Below, piece after piece: positions 34,551 through 46,869 of a stretch of 64,000 nucleotides of DNA (its first letter is position 1; each line of letters opens with the position of its first letter). Source of the stretch: Oxytricha trifallax (Eukaryota > Ciliophora > Spirotrichea > Sporadotrichida > Oxytrichidae). Below the pieces are notes generated by a model, which ran no database searches, was not told the DNA's origin, and worked only from the letters and a program-made list of their open reading frames with translations. The stretch is from the NCBI GenBank assembly GCA_000711775.1, contig ARYC01000489.1, positions 1 to 64,000 of the forward strand, given 5' to 3'. The position numbers and the translations under genes were made by a program.

Positions 34551-34901
34551 AAACATAATTCAATAAACTAAATAAGTATTAAATTAATTGAAATAGAGAA
34601 GATATTGTTTTATTGCTAATAATTAATTTAGCTATTTCAAAAAAATTTAAAGTTTATAATATAAAAGATGAGTAAAATAAAAATGATTATTATTCATTAA
34701 ATTTTTAATGACATACATTTTAATAATATAATAATTGATTGAAAATAAATTTATGCCAATAAACAATGACCTCGAATATATTCCTCCATTTATTTTGTTG
34801 TTAACTTCAACAAAAGGAAAAAGTAATAAAAAAAATTAATCGTTTAACTATTGCAATTAAAAAATATGCAATAATGATTGAATTATCTTACTAGAATGTT
34901 T

Positions 34902-35526
34902 GGCTATGGGGTCAAACACATCCCCCCCCTAATGTATACTTTTCTTTTTGTATCCTGATAGAGTTTTTGACGCTGAGTAATAGTAGCTAATGTTACTATA
35001 GTGTGTGCGATCAATAGTTTTCGAATTATGACTCGAAATAAGTTTACTTTTTATATATAAAATTATAGTAAAAATTATAAAAAATCTCCAATTTTTCATA
35101 AAATCTATTTTTATTTAAAAATGTCAATTCGGCTACTTATATACGAATTTAATAAAAATTATTAAATTTATTTAGTTTATCAAGAAATATTATAATTAAT
35201 TTATTTCACATTCTTCGAAAAAAAATAAATGTGAAATAAATTAATTATAATATTTCTTGATAAACTAAATAAATCTAATAATTTTTAATAAATTCGTATA
35301 TAAGTAGCCGAATTGACATTTTTAAATAAAAATAGATTTTATGAAAAATTGGAGATTTTTTATAATTTTATATATAAAAAGTAAACTTATTTCGAGTCAT
35401 AATTCGAAAACTATTGATCGCACACACATATAGTACATTAGCTACTATTACTCAGCGTCAAAAACTCTATCAGGATACAAAAAGAAAAGTATACATTAGG
35501 GGGGGGATGTGTTTGACCTCATAGCC
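34902..35526. mobile_element. Family-4 palindromic element, copy 2, with 8-bp target duplication
   Basis: 625 bp, starting GGCTATGGGGTCAAACACAT plus a C run and ending in the complement. The 8-bp direct repeat GAATGTTT flanks it exactly (34,894-34,901 and 35,527-35,534). Arms are nearly perfect to a centre near 35,215. The terminal pattern (GGCTA, then ACACA(C/T)CCCCCCC, then TAATGTA) is shared with copy 1 at 8,141. Confidence 0.92.
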
Positions 35527-35797
35527 GAATGTTTTAATTTTCCATCTAAATTAAACCAATCAGAGGGGTATATTTATTTAACTATAATTTTTAATTGAAT
35601 TTGTATTATTGTTTTTATTTATAAATACCCCCTATCTAAATAAAAAAAAATCATGGGGTTTTATACTAAATAAACTAAAACTAAAAATAATTAAATAAAT
35701 TTATTACAAATTATGCCAAATAGAAAAATCTCAGATTTAATAAGGAGAAATTAGCCATTAATCATTCATTAATATAGGAAAATTTTTTAAATATATT

Positions 35798-35935
35798 TAT
35801 AAAGATGTAATCAAGCAACTTTTGAAGTGTCATGGAATACTTGGAAATTTATTGGATTATGTTAACCAAAAAGAGACAGTATTAGAGGCATTACAATAAG
35901 AACTGACGATATTTCAAAAGGAAAATATATAAATT
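35798..35935 (+). CDS. Gene A MDS (helical region)
   Basis: Encodes KDVIKQLLKCHGILGNLLDY then VNQKETVLEALQQELTIFQK. The first part matches QQIKQLLKNYGIGNLMNI of gene B (about 56,395-56,445) and the second matches MLNEQALEALKEELLLFPKE of gene B at 61,170-61,240. In gene B the two halves are 4.7 kb apart, with the SF3-helicase element between them; in gene A they are contiguous. This shows that the transposon-filled gap in gene B is an IES. Confidence 0.75.
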
Positions 35936-36110
35936 TATATTTAAATATATTTTAATGTCCCCTTGCTTTTTATTGAATTCGAATAGAAACCAAGTGCATT
36001 AGGCAGTGCAATTTTCATTTTTCAATAGAAGTTATATAATTTAATTAATTAAATATAAATTAAAATTAATTTCTTAATTAAAATAATATATATTTTATAA
36101 TGTAATAATA

Positions 36111-36335
36111 AAATCAATCGAAACTGACGCAAAACGGTGTGTAAAAGTGCTCCTTGACATATTCAATTAATTTTAGGATCATTTTGTTACTGGATTAACT
36201 ATAGACAAAAATATATTAGGATTAATAATTAATAATTACGATGTTAAGGAGTTGCTTGAAAATGAAATTCTTTTGATTAATCTAAATGATTTATTAATAT
36301 AAAAGAGGAGTGTATTACACTCAACATTTAAATCA
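36111..36335 (+). CDS. Gene A candidate MDS (helical repeats)
   Basis: A long coding-like frame: SIETDAKRCVKVLLDIFNQF, then FVTGLTIDKNILGLI, then DVKELLENEILLINLNDLLI. The Leu/Ile periodicity suggests helical repeats preceding the membrane part. No gene B partner is visible, since the corresponding part of gene B would lie beyond or within the disrupted 61-64 kb stretch. Assigned to gene A by position. Confidence 0.55.
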
Positions 36336-36693
36336 TAATAATTATTAGCAATAAATGTTTATGAATATAAAAATAACTTTTTTTATAAATATGATAATGT
36401 ATGTTAAACCACTTATTTATAATATCTAATTTTCAAGTATTATATGTATACTTGACTCTTTACGTATTAAAACTATCTAAAACAATTATGATAATCAAGA
36501 AATTATAATTATATGGTATTTCTAACAAGACAAATAATAATATAATTTGTTAAATAATAATGAATGGATTATATATAATAATAAATGCTTTTATAAAATT
36601 TTTATAAATTTGCATAATTTTATATGAAGAGTGAAACTTCTGAAATAAAAGTTAAACTTTTATCATGAGGCATGAAACTGCCCCTCTTATATA

Positions 36694-37114
36694 TTGTAGA
36701 ATACATTCGAAATTGGGAAATTATGTATAATTAAATTGAATACAAACTAAATTCGTGATAGTTAATGTTATCCAATTTAAACGATCTTGGGCTCATTCTA
36801 TAGAGAATTATTCAAAATTAGCTTGAACTTTACTATTGGCGTTACTATTCTATCTCATTTCTGGAGCGAGATAATTCTTCTTTAGTTTATCACTTTTAAA
36901 TTAAATAAATTATATTCTTATATTAAAGAAGAACTATATCGCTCCAGAAATGAGATAGAATAGTACCGCCAATAGTAAAGTCCAAGCTAATTTTGAATAA
37001 TTCTCTATAGAATGAGCCCAAGATCGTTTAAATTGGACAACATTAACTATCACGAATTTAGTTTGTATTCAATTTAATTATACATAATTTTCCAATTTCG
37101 AATGTATTCTACAA
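36694..37114. mobile_element. Family-3 foldback MITE, copy 3
   Basis: 421 bp with TTGTAGAATACATTCGAAAT at the left and its complement at the right, flanked by TA. Arms are nearly perfect, with the shared AGCTTGAACTTTACTATTGG inner block. Confidence 0.9.
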
Positions 37115-38517
37115 TATCATTTAATTTTTTAATTTAATGGAGGTAGAGTAATTATATCTTTATAACCTAAACTTTATTTTTTTAAACTTGTATATAACAA
37201 AATTGAGAGTTTAGATGAAATTGTTATGTAATATAAAATTTCCCAAATAAACTTAATTCAAAACAATGAAATTGAAATTCCTAAATATAATATAAATATT
37301 TGTTAGCATTAAAAAAATCAATTTTTTTAAATGCTAATTTAGGATAGAATTTATTTGATAAACTGGAAAAATATTAGTAAGTAATATCAATAATCTATTA
37401 TAGAGAATTAAAGCTATTCTTTTTTTTGCCTTGAAAATTATTAAAGCTAATAAAATTTATTCTTAAATCAAGATATTAAAAATCAAAGAATCTCTCCCTG
37501 TAATTAATGATTGTTAGGAGTTGCCATTGTTTGTCACAGAAAGTGGAATAGTATACAATGCCTGCCATCTGAATAAACCATAGTCTAAAATTTCCAAAAT
37601 AAAAAAGTGAAATTCAAAATATTTATATGAATTAGTTAATTTTGGTAGTTCCTCTCTCATCTTTCCCTACTATTTTTCAAGTAAAAAATTACAACAATAA
37701 TTATACTTCTAATCAAACTATGTGTTAAACTAAAAAATTTTATATCAAAATTCTTTTAGGTATATCTCAAGGAAATTATGGTTTTTAGCAAAGATATCAA
37801 TTATCATGCTTTTTTAATTTATCAAATTATAATGTCATGAAAATTGAAAATTAATTATTATTCTATGATTACAATCAATATTGGGAAATTAATTTAGATT
37901 AAATTAATTTTATTTCAAAATTGTCAGTTAAAATAGACCAATTTAAATGATTTTGAAGTCATTCGATAAAGATATAAAATCTAGCTAGACACTTCTAGTG
38001 GGGTAAAATTTTTTCTTAATGATGGCAAGATTACTTGACTTAGTTTAATGCAACTAAATTCATTAAATTAATCTTTAATCTTAAATAAAATAATCTCACT
38101 ACATGGATGAGATATAACAGTAACGCCACTAAGAAAGTCCGCTTAAATTTAAAATTCGTTACCAAATGAGCCGATAGTTTAAATTGGTCTACTTTCACAA
38201 AAAATTTTGAATTAAAATTGATTCAATTGAAATTCCCATTTACAAGTTTATTCTTAAAATATAATATTAAGTTAATAATCCTATCAATATCATTCATAAA
38301 AGATTAATTTATCTTTTACTGCTTTATTTCATATTTATATTTATAGTCTCCAAGTTTATAGATAAAGATTAAGTGAGTTATTAATTAAAATTATTTAAAA
38401 TTCATAAAACATTTTATTTTATCATGATAATTAATAATTTTCTTTTAGCCATAATATTAAGGAGTGTCTCAAAACGTTTTCCTTTATTGAATAGATGATT
38501 TTTATTACCAAATATGT
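37115..38517. other. AT-rich stretch containing a decayed family-3-like foldback
   Basis: At about 37,870-38,250 a degenerate inverted repeat keeps the family-3 layout: GACCAATTTAAATGAT, a CTAGCTAGACACTT block, and at the other side GTAACGCCACTAAGAAAGTC and TTTAAATTGGTC. Nothing else was recognised between 37.1 and 38.5 kb. Confidence 0.45.
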
Positions 38518-38736
38518 TCAGAGATCAATAATATTTTGCAATAATAAAATTTAGGGTTGTGAGAAAGGCTCCGTTTGGTTATTTTTATTTATTTTAATTT
38601 TCCGAACTTGAAAAATTCGATAAAACCTGTTGGGGTCATAAAAGATATCCATGTGAGTATAAGTCAACATGTTTAAGAAACACGTTTTCAAGATTATACT
38701 TTTTCTTTGAAGCTTTAAAGTACTACAATAATCTTG
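38518..38736 (-). CDS. Candidate inverted MDS
   Basis: Frame on the - strand ending at TGA 38,518-38,520, with LNMLTYTHMDIFYDPNRFYR followed by IFQVRKIKINKNNQTEPFSQ. Composition is protein-like and the patch is GC-richer than its surroundings. Not recognised. Like 30,945-31,130 it is opposite in strand to gene A. Confidence 0.4.
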
Positions 38737-39236
38737 TAAATATAAGAAAAATACATATAATTGTGGAGAAAAAATTAAATTAAATTGTATTTGTGAGGAT
38801 TATGTAAGAACTTACTTTGTTTAGAATATTTTAATGATACTAAAGAGACAATTATTTATATTATTATGGACCTTAATAATCTTTTATGTTAGAATAAAAA
38901 TGTTGACTATAAAGTAATAAGAATTTATTTGAAAAGATCAGCAATTTCTACTTTCTTATCATGTTATTTTGAAAATGGATATTACTTGAATTAATAAATT
39001 TAATCAAATTGCCATTTAAAATATAATAGGAGAATAATTATATTTATAACCTTGAAATATTTGAAAATGAAATGGTTTAATTGCTAATTGTCTTAATATT
39101 TATTATAATGCTCATTATTTTTTATTCCTATTTTTTAATATATTATTGAAATTGACTACTATTTAAGGGTAAAATTTAAATATATAATATTATAGTGAAA
39201 TCAATTCGAAATTGTGTAATTAATTAATATTAAATT

Positions 39237-39362
39237 GAGTTAGTGTAATTATTGGTCGATAAAATATTCGACACTGAGCTCGATATAAAGGAAATTAAGA
39301 AATAGACTATGTTTACTATATTTGATACTTTATTATCCCATTCTAGGAGTATGTTAATATGA
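39237..39362 (+). CDS. Gene A candidate MDS
   Basis: Encodes ELVQLLVDKIFDTELDIKEI then KKQTMFTIFDTLLSHSRSML before a TGA at 39,360-39,362. The Glu/Lys/Leu-rich composition fits the helical region between the 36.1-kb island and the membrane part. Assigned by position and composition only. Confidence 0.45.
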
Positions 39363-39699
39363 CTTTAATAAGAAGGTATAATTTATATGCATTAAATTAA
39401 GTTATTTACTCTCATCACAATAAGTAAATAACAGTATTTCCTAAAATATAATTCATCAATTTTTCATCGCCAACATCGAATCACAATTTGAAAAGTTCTT
39501 ATCCTCATTTATAATTGTGGTTAGTTATATTTACTATTAATTTAGTTTAAATTAATATCACAATTTTTAAGATGCATCATAAATATTGAACTTAATCATA
39601 TTTTTATTATCTAATTTAGCTGTCAAATAATATTACCCTATTATTGGTCCGATGAGATTGTATTACAATTGAAAAAGAACTTTAAAATCTACCTTTAAA

Positions 39700-39944
39700 A
39701 TATTTATAATATAAATATTCTTGCATTCTTAGTGCTCTTGATATTCAATGTACTCGACTCTGCATTCATATAATATTTAATTATTAAGGTCAACTAATTT
39801 TATCTCGAATATTTAAAAGGTGTATTAGAAATAATTTAGATCAAACTGGAATAAATTACAAAAATTATAGAACTAAATTTATGTCTTATTTTCAAATTAA
39901 GTTATAATATAGACTTTTTAGTTGAGTAATATATTATAATGTGA
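39700..39944 (+). CDS. Gene A candidate MDS with a membrane segment
   Basis: The frame starts with a hydrophobic run, INILAFLVLLIFNVLDSAFI, that could be a transmembrane helix, then a mixed stretch (YLKGVLEIIQIKLEQITKII) to TGA at 39,942-39,944. Parts may be IES. Position fits the start of the membrane portion of gene A, upstream of the pore at 48.8 kb. Confidence 0.4.
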
Positions 39945-40485
39945 ATTTAATAAAAATTAAATATTACTATTATAAGATTTAACTTGAAAAAATGTAATTA
40001 TTACAATGTTATCTTGAATATGCTATAATTTATTTATAATTGATATTTAAATTACAATCTTTTAATTCAATTTTTATTTTAATTTACAATTTTCTTGTCC
40101 AAAATTTTTAAAAATAAATTCAATAAGTCAACAGACGAAAATCAAATTGTTACAGATAATAGAATTGGTTGGCTAGTAACAATTGAATTATAAATATTAA
40201 TTAATGTATTCATTTTAATAACATGTTAAACTCTGATCATATGCTTATACAACACATATTACTTGATTAACTGGATAATGGATCTAAAGGACAATTAATA
40301 TTTTTATTTCAAGAATAATAATTAAAACGTAGTAGGTTCTATAGTTAAAATAATCAAATCTTTATACAGATTATTTTTATAGATCTCCAATTATTTTAAG
40401 GATAAAACTGATAAATATTCTGTTACTTAATAAAGAAAAATGTAGATCTTTCTTATTCTAAAATAGTCATATGTTTTATTTGAAA
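39945..40485. other. AT-rich, no gene seen
   Basis: No supported feature; probably IES flanking the LINE insertion. Confidence 0.5.
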
Positions 40486-40493
40486 TATATAGT

Positions 40494-41727
40494 ATGCGAA
40501 ATGTAAATCCTTACAATTATCCTTCATTGTTATTTACTTTTCTGTCCATCCTCTTCCTCATTCTAGTTTTGCTTCTGGTCTCCACTTTAATCTTATTTGT
40601 TGTTTCCACTGCTGTGATGCTGGTCGCCTATTTTGAAGTTGTGTCCTGGATGCGTCTTGATTTGATTTTTTCCACTTCCAATTCTCTCATCGTTGTTCTT
40701 TTTCTGAGAGAAAAGGTAATCCTCGACTTCTGCTGGGTTCTCTTCTATTTCGCTGAATTTCCCTTCGTTCTCCACCTTGTAGAGTACCATATGAGATTAG
40801 CCTAAGTTATTTAGGACTAGCTCATCCCATGCGTCCGCTTACGTATTGAAGTAAGTTTACTGCGATCTGTTCTCATTTTTTTGCCATAGTGTTTCATTTC
40901 TCTTGTTTGTGATCTGCTCCAAGTCTTTCTCCTTAGTAGGAACTCCTGAAAATCCAATCTCCAATCTCATATAGCCGATCTCCAGATTGAATAATAGATA
41001 GTATCTCTACTTCTTTATCTAGTCTTATGAAAATATTTGGAATATTGGCTCTCCTTAAAGTTCTTACACGAGGTGATTCATTATCAGAATTGATATTAGT
41101 CCGCAGTCTTCCGGGTCTTTCACTTAATTGGTCTCAGGTTTGCATTGCATCTTCCCTACACAGAGCTCTTTCCCATGATTGCAATCATCATTTGGTTTAT
41201 TTAGTTCAAGTATTTCTGGATTATTGCAATACTCCCTATTTCCTTTCTTGTATCGTAAACCTCTACTTGTCCTGAATCTTTGTCAATTTTTAGTACCACC
41301 CAGTTCCTGCAGTTCTTCAAGATGCTCTGACAACCAACTGAGATTATCACACTCTTAACATCTTAGGATTCTCTCCAGAATCTACTGTTTTCTATTTTCC
41401 AGTTAGTTGCCCCAATAAGTTTCTCAATCTGTCGTTACTCCCTTGTCATTCATGACTATTGGGGGTAGAATCATCCTTGATATCTTCTATTCAAAAAACT
41501 GAGCTTCTTCTATTTATCTCAGACACACTTCCATAGTTTCCTCTTAGATGTGTACATATTTTGATGTTGCCACTTCTCATTGATTTTTATCCAATGATTC
41601 TGTTGTTTTTCTGAAAACAGGTCTTATTCTCTCATCCCTTTTCTTCTCGGTTCTTTCCAGTCCTGGATTCTTCTGACCAGAGCATTCTCTATTTTGTCCA
41701 GTGCTCGGGCAGCATACTATTACGACC
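40494..41727 (-). pseudogene. LINE C-terminal part, right of TBE-3 in its own direction
   Basis: Continues the LINE coding region after the TBE-3 insertion. Visible pieces are RIQDWKEPRRKGMRE near 41,650 and, near the end, MVLYKVENEGKFSEIEENPA then EVEDYLFSQKKNNDERIGSG (40,593-40,790). Highly charged, as in LINE C-termini; the reading frame changes several times. No Cys/His knuckle was recognised with confidence. Confidence 0.6.
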
Positions 41728-41831
41728 ATTCAAAACCCCAAGACCCCTTAGTGAGGTTTATAAGTGCTTTGATTTGTAGGGTATAGTTGGGTCTTATTGG
41801 GGTTAGTAGAGAAATAAGGCCAATATGCAAA

Positions 41832-42893
41832 ATGAGAAATAGAAATTAGCGAAATTTAGGGTCTATTTATGATGAGTAATATTTAGATTTACTGCTGAAG
41901 CTTAGACATGGTACAAGTATAAATATAGACTTAGTCAAACCTGTAATGAATTATGCAGCTACAGCAAAACTCCTGTGCAAGAGTGCATCAACAGTTAGGT
42001 ATAATTGCTTGTTGGCTGTTAAGCATTATAATTCAGGCACTTGAAAGCATCCTGCAAGAAAATAAAAGTTCTCACAGCACCATACTGACTACCTCTGCGA
42101 CTCGAAGACTTTAAAGCATTGGGCACACTTTCCACTAGACTAGCGAGCTGTGATGCTTCATCGCAAGTTTCCTGACATGCGTATCTCTCCATAAACTATA
42201 GCCAACATTTATAGAAAAATGGTATTACTTTCAAGACTGTCAACAGAGTGAAGAGAGTGATTGATTTTACAGTGCCATTTTATAGTAATAATTTAAACTA
42301 CATATATGATTAAATGCAGAGGGCTATTGACAATAACATCAAGTTCATACACGCTGATAAACTGTGTTTACCTTCAACACCTTTATAAATAAGTCTTGGT
42401 ATAAGAAGTATGATAATATAGAAGTCTATGATTAAATTGTGAAGGTAGTCACCCATGCAATTTTAGCTGGTATAAGTGAAGATTCAGGCTTAGAGAGTTA
42501 TGTCATTCACCCTCGCTCTATTAAGCGAGAGTAGTATATAGAGTTCCTACATAAGCTCAGAGAGAAGTATAGTAACCAAGAGATCATCCTGTTTGTTGAC
42601 AACCTCTCAGTCATAAGACTAAGGAGCCAAAGAAAGCTTATGGAGAGTTAAACATAAATACTGTATATAACGTTCCCTAAAGCCCGCAGTTTAATAGAAT
42701 CGAGTTTTATTGGAGTTAAATTAAGACCCACTACAAGAAATTGCTGCTGTATCATCTTATGCATGACTTGCCCATAGATACAGCAGACTTGATTCAGAGT
42801 AGCTGCAAGAGAATGAGCATAGATAAGAATACAGTTTGTGCGAGAGAAGGAAGAATTAATGTTTATAAATAAGTATTAGATTTAAATGAATGA
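41832..42893 (+). pseudogene. TBE-3 DDE transposase, frameshifted
   Basis: ATG 41,832 begins MRNRNQRNLGSIYDEQYLDL; stop TGA 42,891-42,893. An extra A near 42,218 breaks the frame after ANIYRK, and a change near 42,355-42,362 alters the first-Asp motif (FIHADKL instead of FIHADEA). LFVDNLSV and the FN(R/G)IEFYW region persist. Inactive by sequence. Confidence 0.85.
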
Positions 42894-42899
42894 ATAAGT

Positions 42900-43691
42900 T
42901 CACATATTAAAATAACCCAGAAAGGGATTAGGCTTCTCCTTCTTCTCCTCTTCTTATGGCGTGCTTGGGCCCATATTTCTTCTCTTATATCCAGCTCCTG
43001 CATCTATGTTCATTTCATCTGGCTTTTTAAAAATCTTTATAATGTTCTTGCTCACATCATGAATAGTCTATGACTTTCTCTCTTTGTGAACCTTTGCATG
43101 TTCTCTCATTAGGAATATATCAGTTCCAGGTTTCCCTACAAAGTTATGTGTCAAAGCTTACTAGAGAGGTAAGGATGCTTCTTTAGCTCTTCAAGCCAAG
43201 CCTCGATTATAAGTATGCCTTGCTTCTTTTAATATTCAGGAGAAATAGAGTAGAGTTTCTTGTAAGCTTCTTCAATCATCTCTCTGAGATAACTCTCTCT
43301 TAAAGTGCGAAGAAACACCAAAGAAGAAGCTCCTTTCTGGAAGTTTGTTAGAGAGTTGTTTCTTGGTAGGAAGATAAACTTCCAACTCTTCATCTTTTAT
43401 CGCATCATCAGAAAGATTAGTGACTGAAATCTCTGGGTAGTTTGGTATTTCTATTAACTTAATTTAATTGTTTTTGAAGGCTTTCTTCTCATCACAGAGT
43501 ATCGCTTTTAAGAATGAGATTTTGGTACCTTCCATCGTTAGAAGGAATAAACCCACTATAGTATATGATAAAGTATAAGTCACATGCTTACCATGCTGAG
43601 TGAGGTATCAATAGAGATCTTCCTTGCTTCTTAACCTTGAGATCATTTCTTAAGCTTCAACCCTCACCATTGCAGTACTTATAGATTCCAT
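42900..43691 (-). pseudogene. TBE-3 small basic protein ('22-kD' ORF), frameshifted
   Basis: Starts MESISTAMVRVEAQEMISRL with ATG at 43,689-43,691. It keeps MEGTKISFLKAILCDEKKAF and VYLPTKKQLSNKLPERSFFF. An extra T near 43,309-43,315 shifts the frame before the TLRESYLREMIEEAYKK segment. The 26-nt intron is intact at 43,136-43,161. The stop lies six bases from the convergent transposase stop. Confidence 0.8.
43136..43161 (-). other. 26-nt intron in the TBE-3 small-protein gene
   Basis: On the - strand it reads GTAAGCTTTG...TTGTAG. Excision joins HPYLS to RKPGTDIFLM in frame, as in the other two copies. Confidence 0.75.
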
Positions 43692-43834
43692 CCTTGTTCC
43701 TTCTCTTCTTATTGAAATGAATTTCAAATTTTAATATATAGAGTTCTGGATCATAATATGGACATCTTATAGGAGGTCAACCTAGCAAAGATACGTGGAG
43801 AAAGCTTGCAGAAGCTGAAACAAACTTCAGAGAT

Positions 43835-44070
43835 GGAGCTCCATTTTTATCAATTTAGTTCCATTAAATTAGTACTAAATTTGCTTAAATTTAATTAGTA
43901 CTGGTACTAATTCTATTAAATTTTAATTGGTACAAATTTAATAGTACCAAAACTTAATTAGTACCAAGGTTTAAACTAATGAGGTTTTAATAGGAAAGTT
44001 CTAAAATGGTTCAAAACCTAATTGGTACCAGTACCAACATGAATATTATCTAAGTTGGTACCAAAATCAA
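43835..44070. promoter_or_regulatory. TBE-3 divergent intergenic region with GGTACC arrays
   Basis: Same arrangement of GGTACTAATT/AATTGGTACC units as in TBE-1 and TBE-2, inverted as the whole element is. Probable control region for the two divergent genes. Confidence 0.5.
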
Positions 44071-44240
44071 TAATACTAAGCATGAAATTAGAAAAATTAT
44101 TGTTATAAACTAAGTATAAATTTGAGCTCTAGTACTTCAATATCAACCATTATTGTTGCAGTGCCAACTCCTATAAATAGTTGCTATAACTAGAGAGGTT
44201 ATTAGAGCTTTATAATACAAATTTAAATTTGAATTTAAAC

Positions 44241-45695
44241 ATGACGGCTAACTTAAATCTAAAAGCAGTTTCCCTTAGCAGTGGATAATCATAGCTAAAC
44301 TTTGGCAACACTAAAACGCAATAAGTTATTTATGTTGAGAGGGAGGTAGAAATAAGAGCGCTTGAGTTTGAAGTAGGGGTCTTCAAAATTGAAGTATCTA
44401 ACTAGAAGGAGAGAGCAGAGATAGGACTTTAAACATATATTGAATATGTTGAGGAGATAAAAGAACAGCAACCAATTGAAAAATAAAAACACTTTGAATG
44501 CAATGATTGTTAAAACGTCTTCTCAACTGAGTAGAGCTTGAAGAGGCATATTAAAAGAAATACATTCTGGTAAAGCGAAGATTTATTTCAAGCATGATAA
44601 GGTGGATGGCAGGTATTAGTGCACGACTTGCATGAAGTCTTACACTCACTCAGCTAAGGTTAAAAGACACATGCAAATGCATCATTTAAACGAGTTTTTA
44701 ATGTAAGATTAAGAGATATACAAACTTAAACCTGCCATGAGATGTCTAACACTCTTGAATTTTAAGAGAGTAGTAAGTAAAGGTCAAGAGGTAGAAACGA
44801 TATGAGTCAATGAAGCAACCTGCAGGCAATACATTTTTAGCATGCTTCTAAGAGAGAGAGAGCTATGTATATTCCTGCATTAAATCCTGTTGATCTAAGC
44901 AATTGTAAGAAAACTATTTGAATATAAACGTGCCTAGCAAGGCAAAACTTATAGTAGTCGACGAGTTTGCATACAAGTTATATCTTTTCAGCTATCTCAT
45001 TAAGAATGAACAGTATTATAATGAGTTTGCTAACTAATATATCGTTCTTAGAGAAGCTTAAAAAAGAGATTGCAGGAACTTCCTAAAGCTAGACTGTGTT
45101 ATTTTAGGCTTTGGGTTCATCGCACTAAGGCTAAAGAAATATGAAGTGACTCTAAGAGATTATCTATATCAAAACAGATATCCGGATGGCTAGAATGAAA
45201 TACTTTCAGATACGATTAAGGGTGTCTAGGAGTTGCATGAACTTGCATATGTTCATAGAGATATGAAGCCTGAAAATGTGATGCTCAACCTTTGTCCTTT
45301 AGAAGATGTAGTTATCGATTTCAATAGAGCCTTAAGATAAGAGATTGTAACATTAGCATAGGTTCTTGGAACATCAGGCTACATCCCAATCAGAGAGAAG
45401 TGGACAAATAGTTCAGCTTAGTGGGATGTATGGGCAGTTGCTGCTATCATATAAGAAAAAAGTGACATGGAAAGCATTTCGTACTTTGGTACTAAGCATG
45501 AAAAATAATCAATTAGCTTAGCTTAGAAGCATTTAAAGTAAGAAGATTTCTGCGAAGAAATAAAAAGTATAGTAGAGATGATAATCGTGAGAGCTCCTTC
45601 CTATCTAGATAATCCTTAGATGACATACTTGAGCCACTTTATAGAGCAAGATTCAAGAGAAACAAAATAGAAGCAAGCAGATTAAATTTGTTTGA
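44241..45695 (+). CDS. TBE-3 C2H2 zinc-finger/kinase-like protein
   Basis: ATG 44,241 (MTANLNLKAVSLSSGQ) to TGA 45,693-45,695; 1,455 nt is 485 codons, although local indels remain possible. Fingers are HFECNDCQNVF-like (first, partly decayed) and CTTCMKSYTHSAKVKRHMQM (second). The C-terminal kinase-like domain is the best in the window: ELAYVHRDMKPENVMLNLCP, VVIDFNRALRQEIVTLAQVL, GTSGYIPIREKWT, then WDVWAVAAIIQEKSDMESIS. Asp of the catalytic loop is present, but DFG is DFN, so catalytic activity is doubtful. Confidence 0.8.
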
Positions 45696-45837
45696 ATTAA
45701 GTACTCTAATACTCAATAAATATTCATTAAAATCACATAAAACCTGCGTTTTCTCTACTAAACCTAATAAGACCCCAACTTTACCCTACAAATCAAAGCA
45801 TTTATAAACCTCCCTAATGGGTTTTGGGGTTATGATT

Positions 45838-46860
45838 ATACTATCACAAATCGTATTATTTGATTTAGTGATATTTTGGTAAAAGAGTTTTTGTCTCTTT
45901 ATGCCTTCCCAGGTTCTTTTGACGAACAATTTGGAATCTAAGCAAATGTTGAGTCGTAAGTATTTAATTTATTCCTCCTTACAAATTCCTTCCACTTAAC
46001 TAACTTCTGTAAAGTTTTTAGCATCACTCATGAATTTGGTTTTCTTCACGTTGATTTTCAGGTTGTGGGATTTTTCTATTTCTCTATAACTATCTATTAC
46101 TCTTTTTAATTATTGTTGGTTTTTTACATTTATAACGAGGTCGTCAGCAAATGCCAATAACTTTCCTTATTTGATTAAAGACAACAACTCCTTTTATGAG
46201 TAAATTGCGTCTTGCAGATATATATTGAAAAGCATCGAAGAAAGTCTACTGCCTTGAGCCACTCCTTTCTTTGCTTAAATTTCTTCTCCTTCATGCGTGA
46301 TTTTGTTATTTTTTATTTTTGTATAGTTCTTCAATTAATTCCACTATATACCTACCATTTTCTGTCTGGATTCTAGTATGTAGGATGCTCATTATCTTGT
46401 ATTCCTAGACTGAGTCGTAAGCTTTATACAAATCTATGAAGACTTCAGCCACTTTATCTCCTCTCTTTCTTCTAGATTCCTTCATATGTTCTAGTAGTCT
46501 GATTAGTTTAATATGCGTGTCCTTATTTTCTTTTTAAACCCGTTTTGATAGTTCCCTGTCTATAGTAGTTGAATTTTCTCATCAGTAAACCTATTGATAA
46601 TCACCTTCTCTATGATCTTACTCATATGGGAGTTCACTACTATTGGACTCGTATTTCTTATCTCTGGGTATTGTTCCCCTGAATTTTTGCTTAGTAGTAT
46701 CAGTCTTCCTTCTTTTATGAATTGATGAAACTTCCCTTCATTCATCCAGTTGGATATTTTATAACTCACTATACTTTTAAGGGCTTCTGATTTAGACAGC
46801 ATTTTTCCATCATATTATTGCCCTATTGCTTTGTTGAGTTACAGTCTAAAATGCCTTTCA
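45838..46860 (-). pseudogene. LINE reverse transcriptase domain
   Basis: Conserved blocks in order on the - strand: EGRLILLSKNSGEQYPEIRN with TSPIVVNSHMSKIIEKVIIN (46,590-46,720), VFIDLYKAYDSV (first catalytic Asp, about 46,410-46,445), then FADDLVINVKN (about 46,125-46,155, the Asp pair) followed by SHNLKINVKKTKFM. These are diagnostic of non-LTR reverse transcriptases. Several frame changes show it is broken. TBE-3 interrupts the coding region downstream of the Asp-Asp motif. Confidence 0.85.
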
Positions 46861-46869
46861 CGACTTCAT

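Larger units (their letters stand above)
41731..45834. mobile_element. TBE-3, telomere-bearing transposon inserted in the LINE
   Basis: Ends CAAAACCCCAAGACCCC and GGTTTTGGGGTTATG; target duplication ATT at 41,728-41,730 and 45,835-45,837. It is inverted relative to TBE-1 and TBE-2: transposase (+), small protein (-), zinc-finger/kinase (+). The LINE reads across the empty site, so this insertion is the younger event. Confidence 0.95.

Noticed and set aside
40494..41275. + strand ORFs at the LINE 3' part
   Set aside because: Hydrophobic, low-complexity readings antisense to the charged LINE C-terminal coding region.
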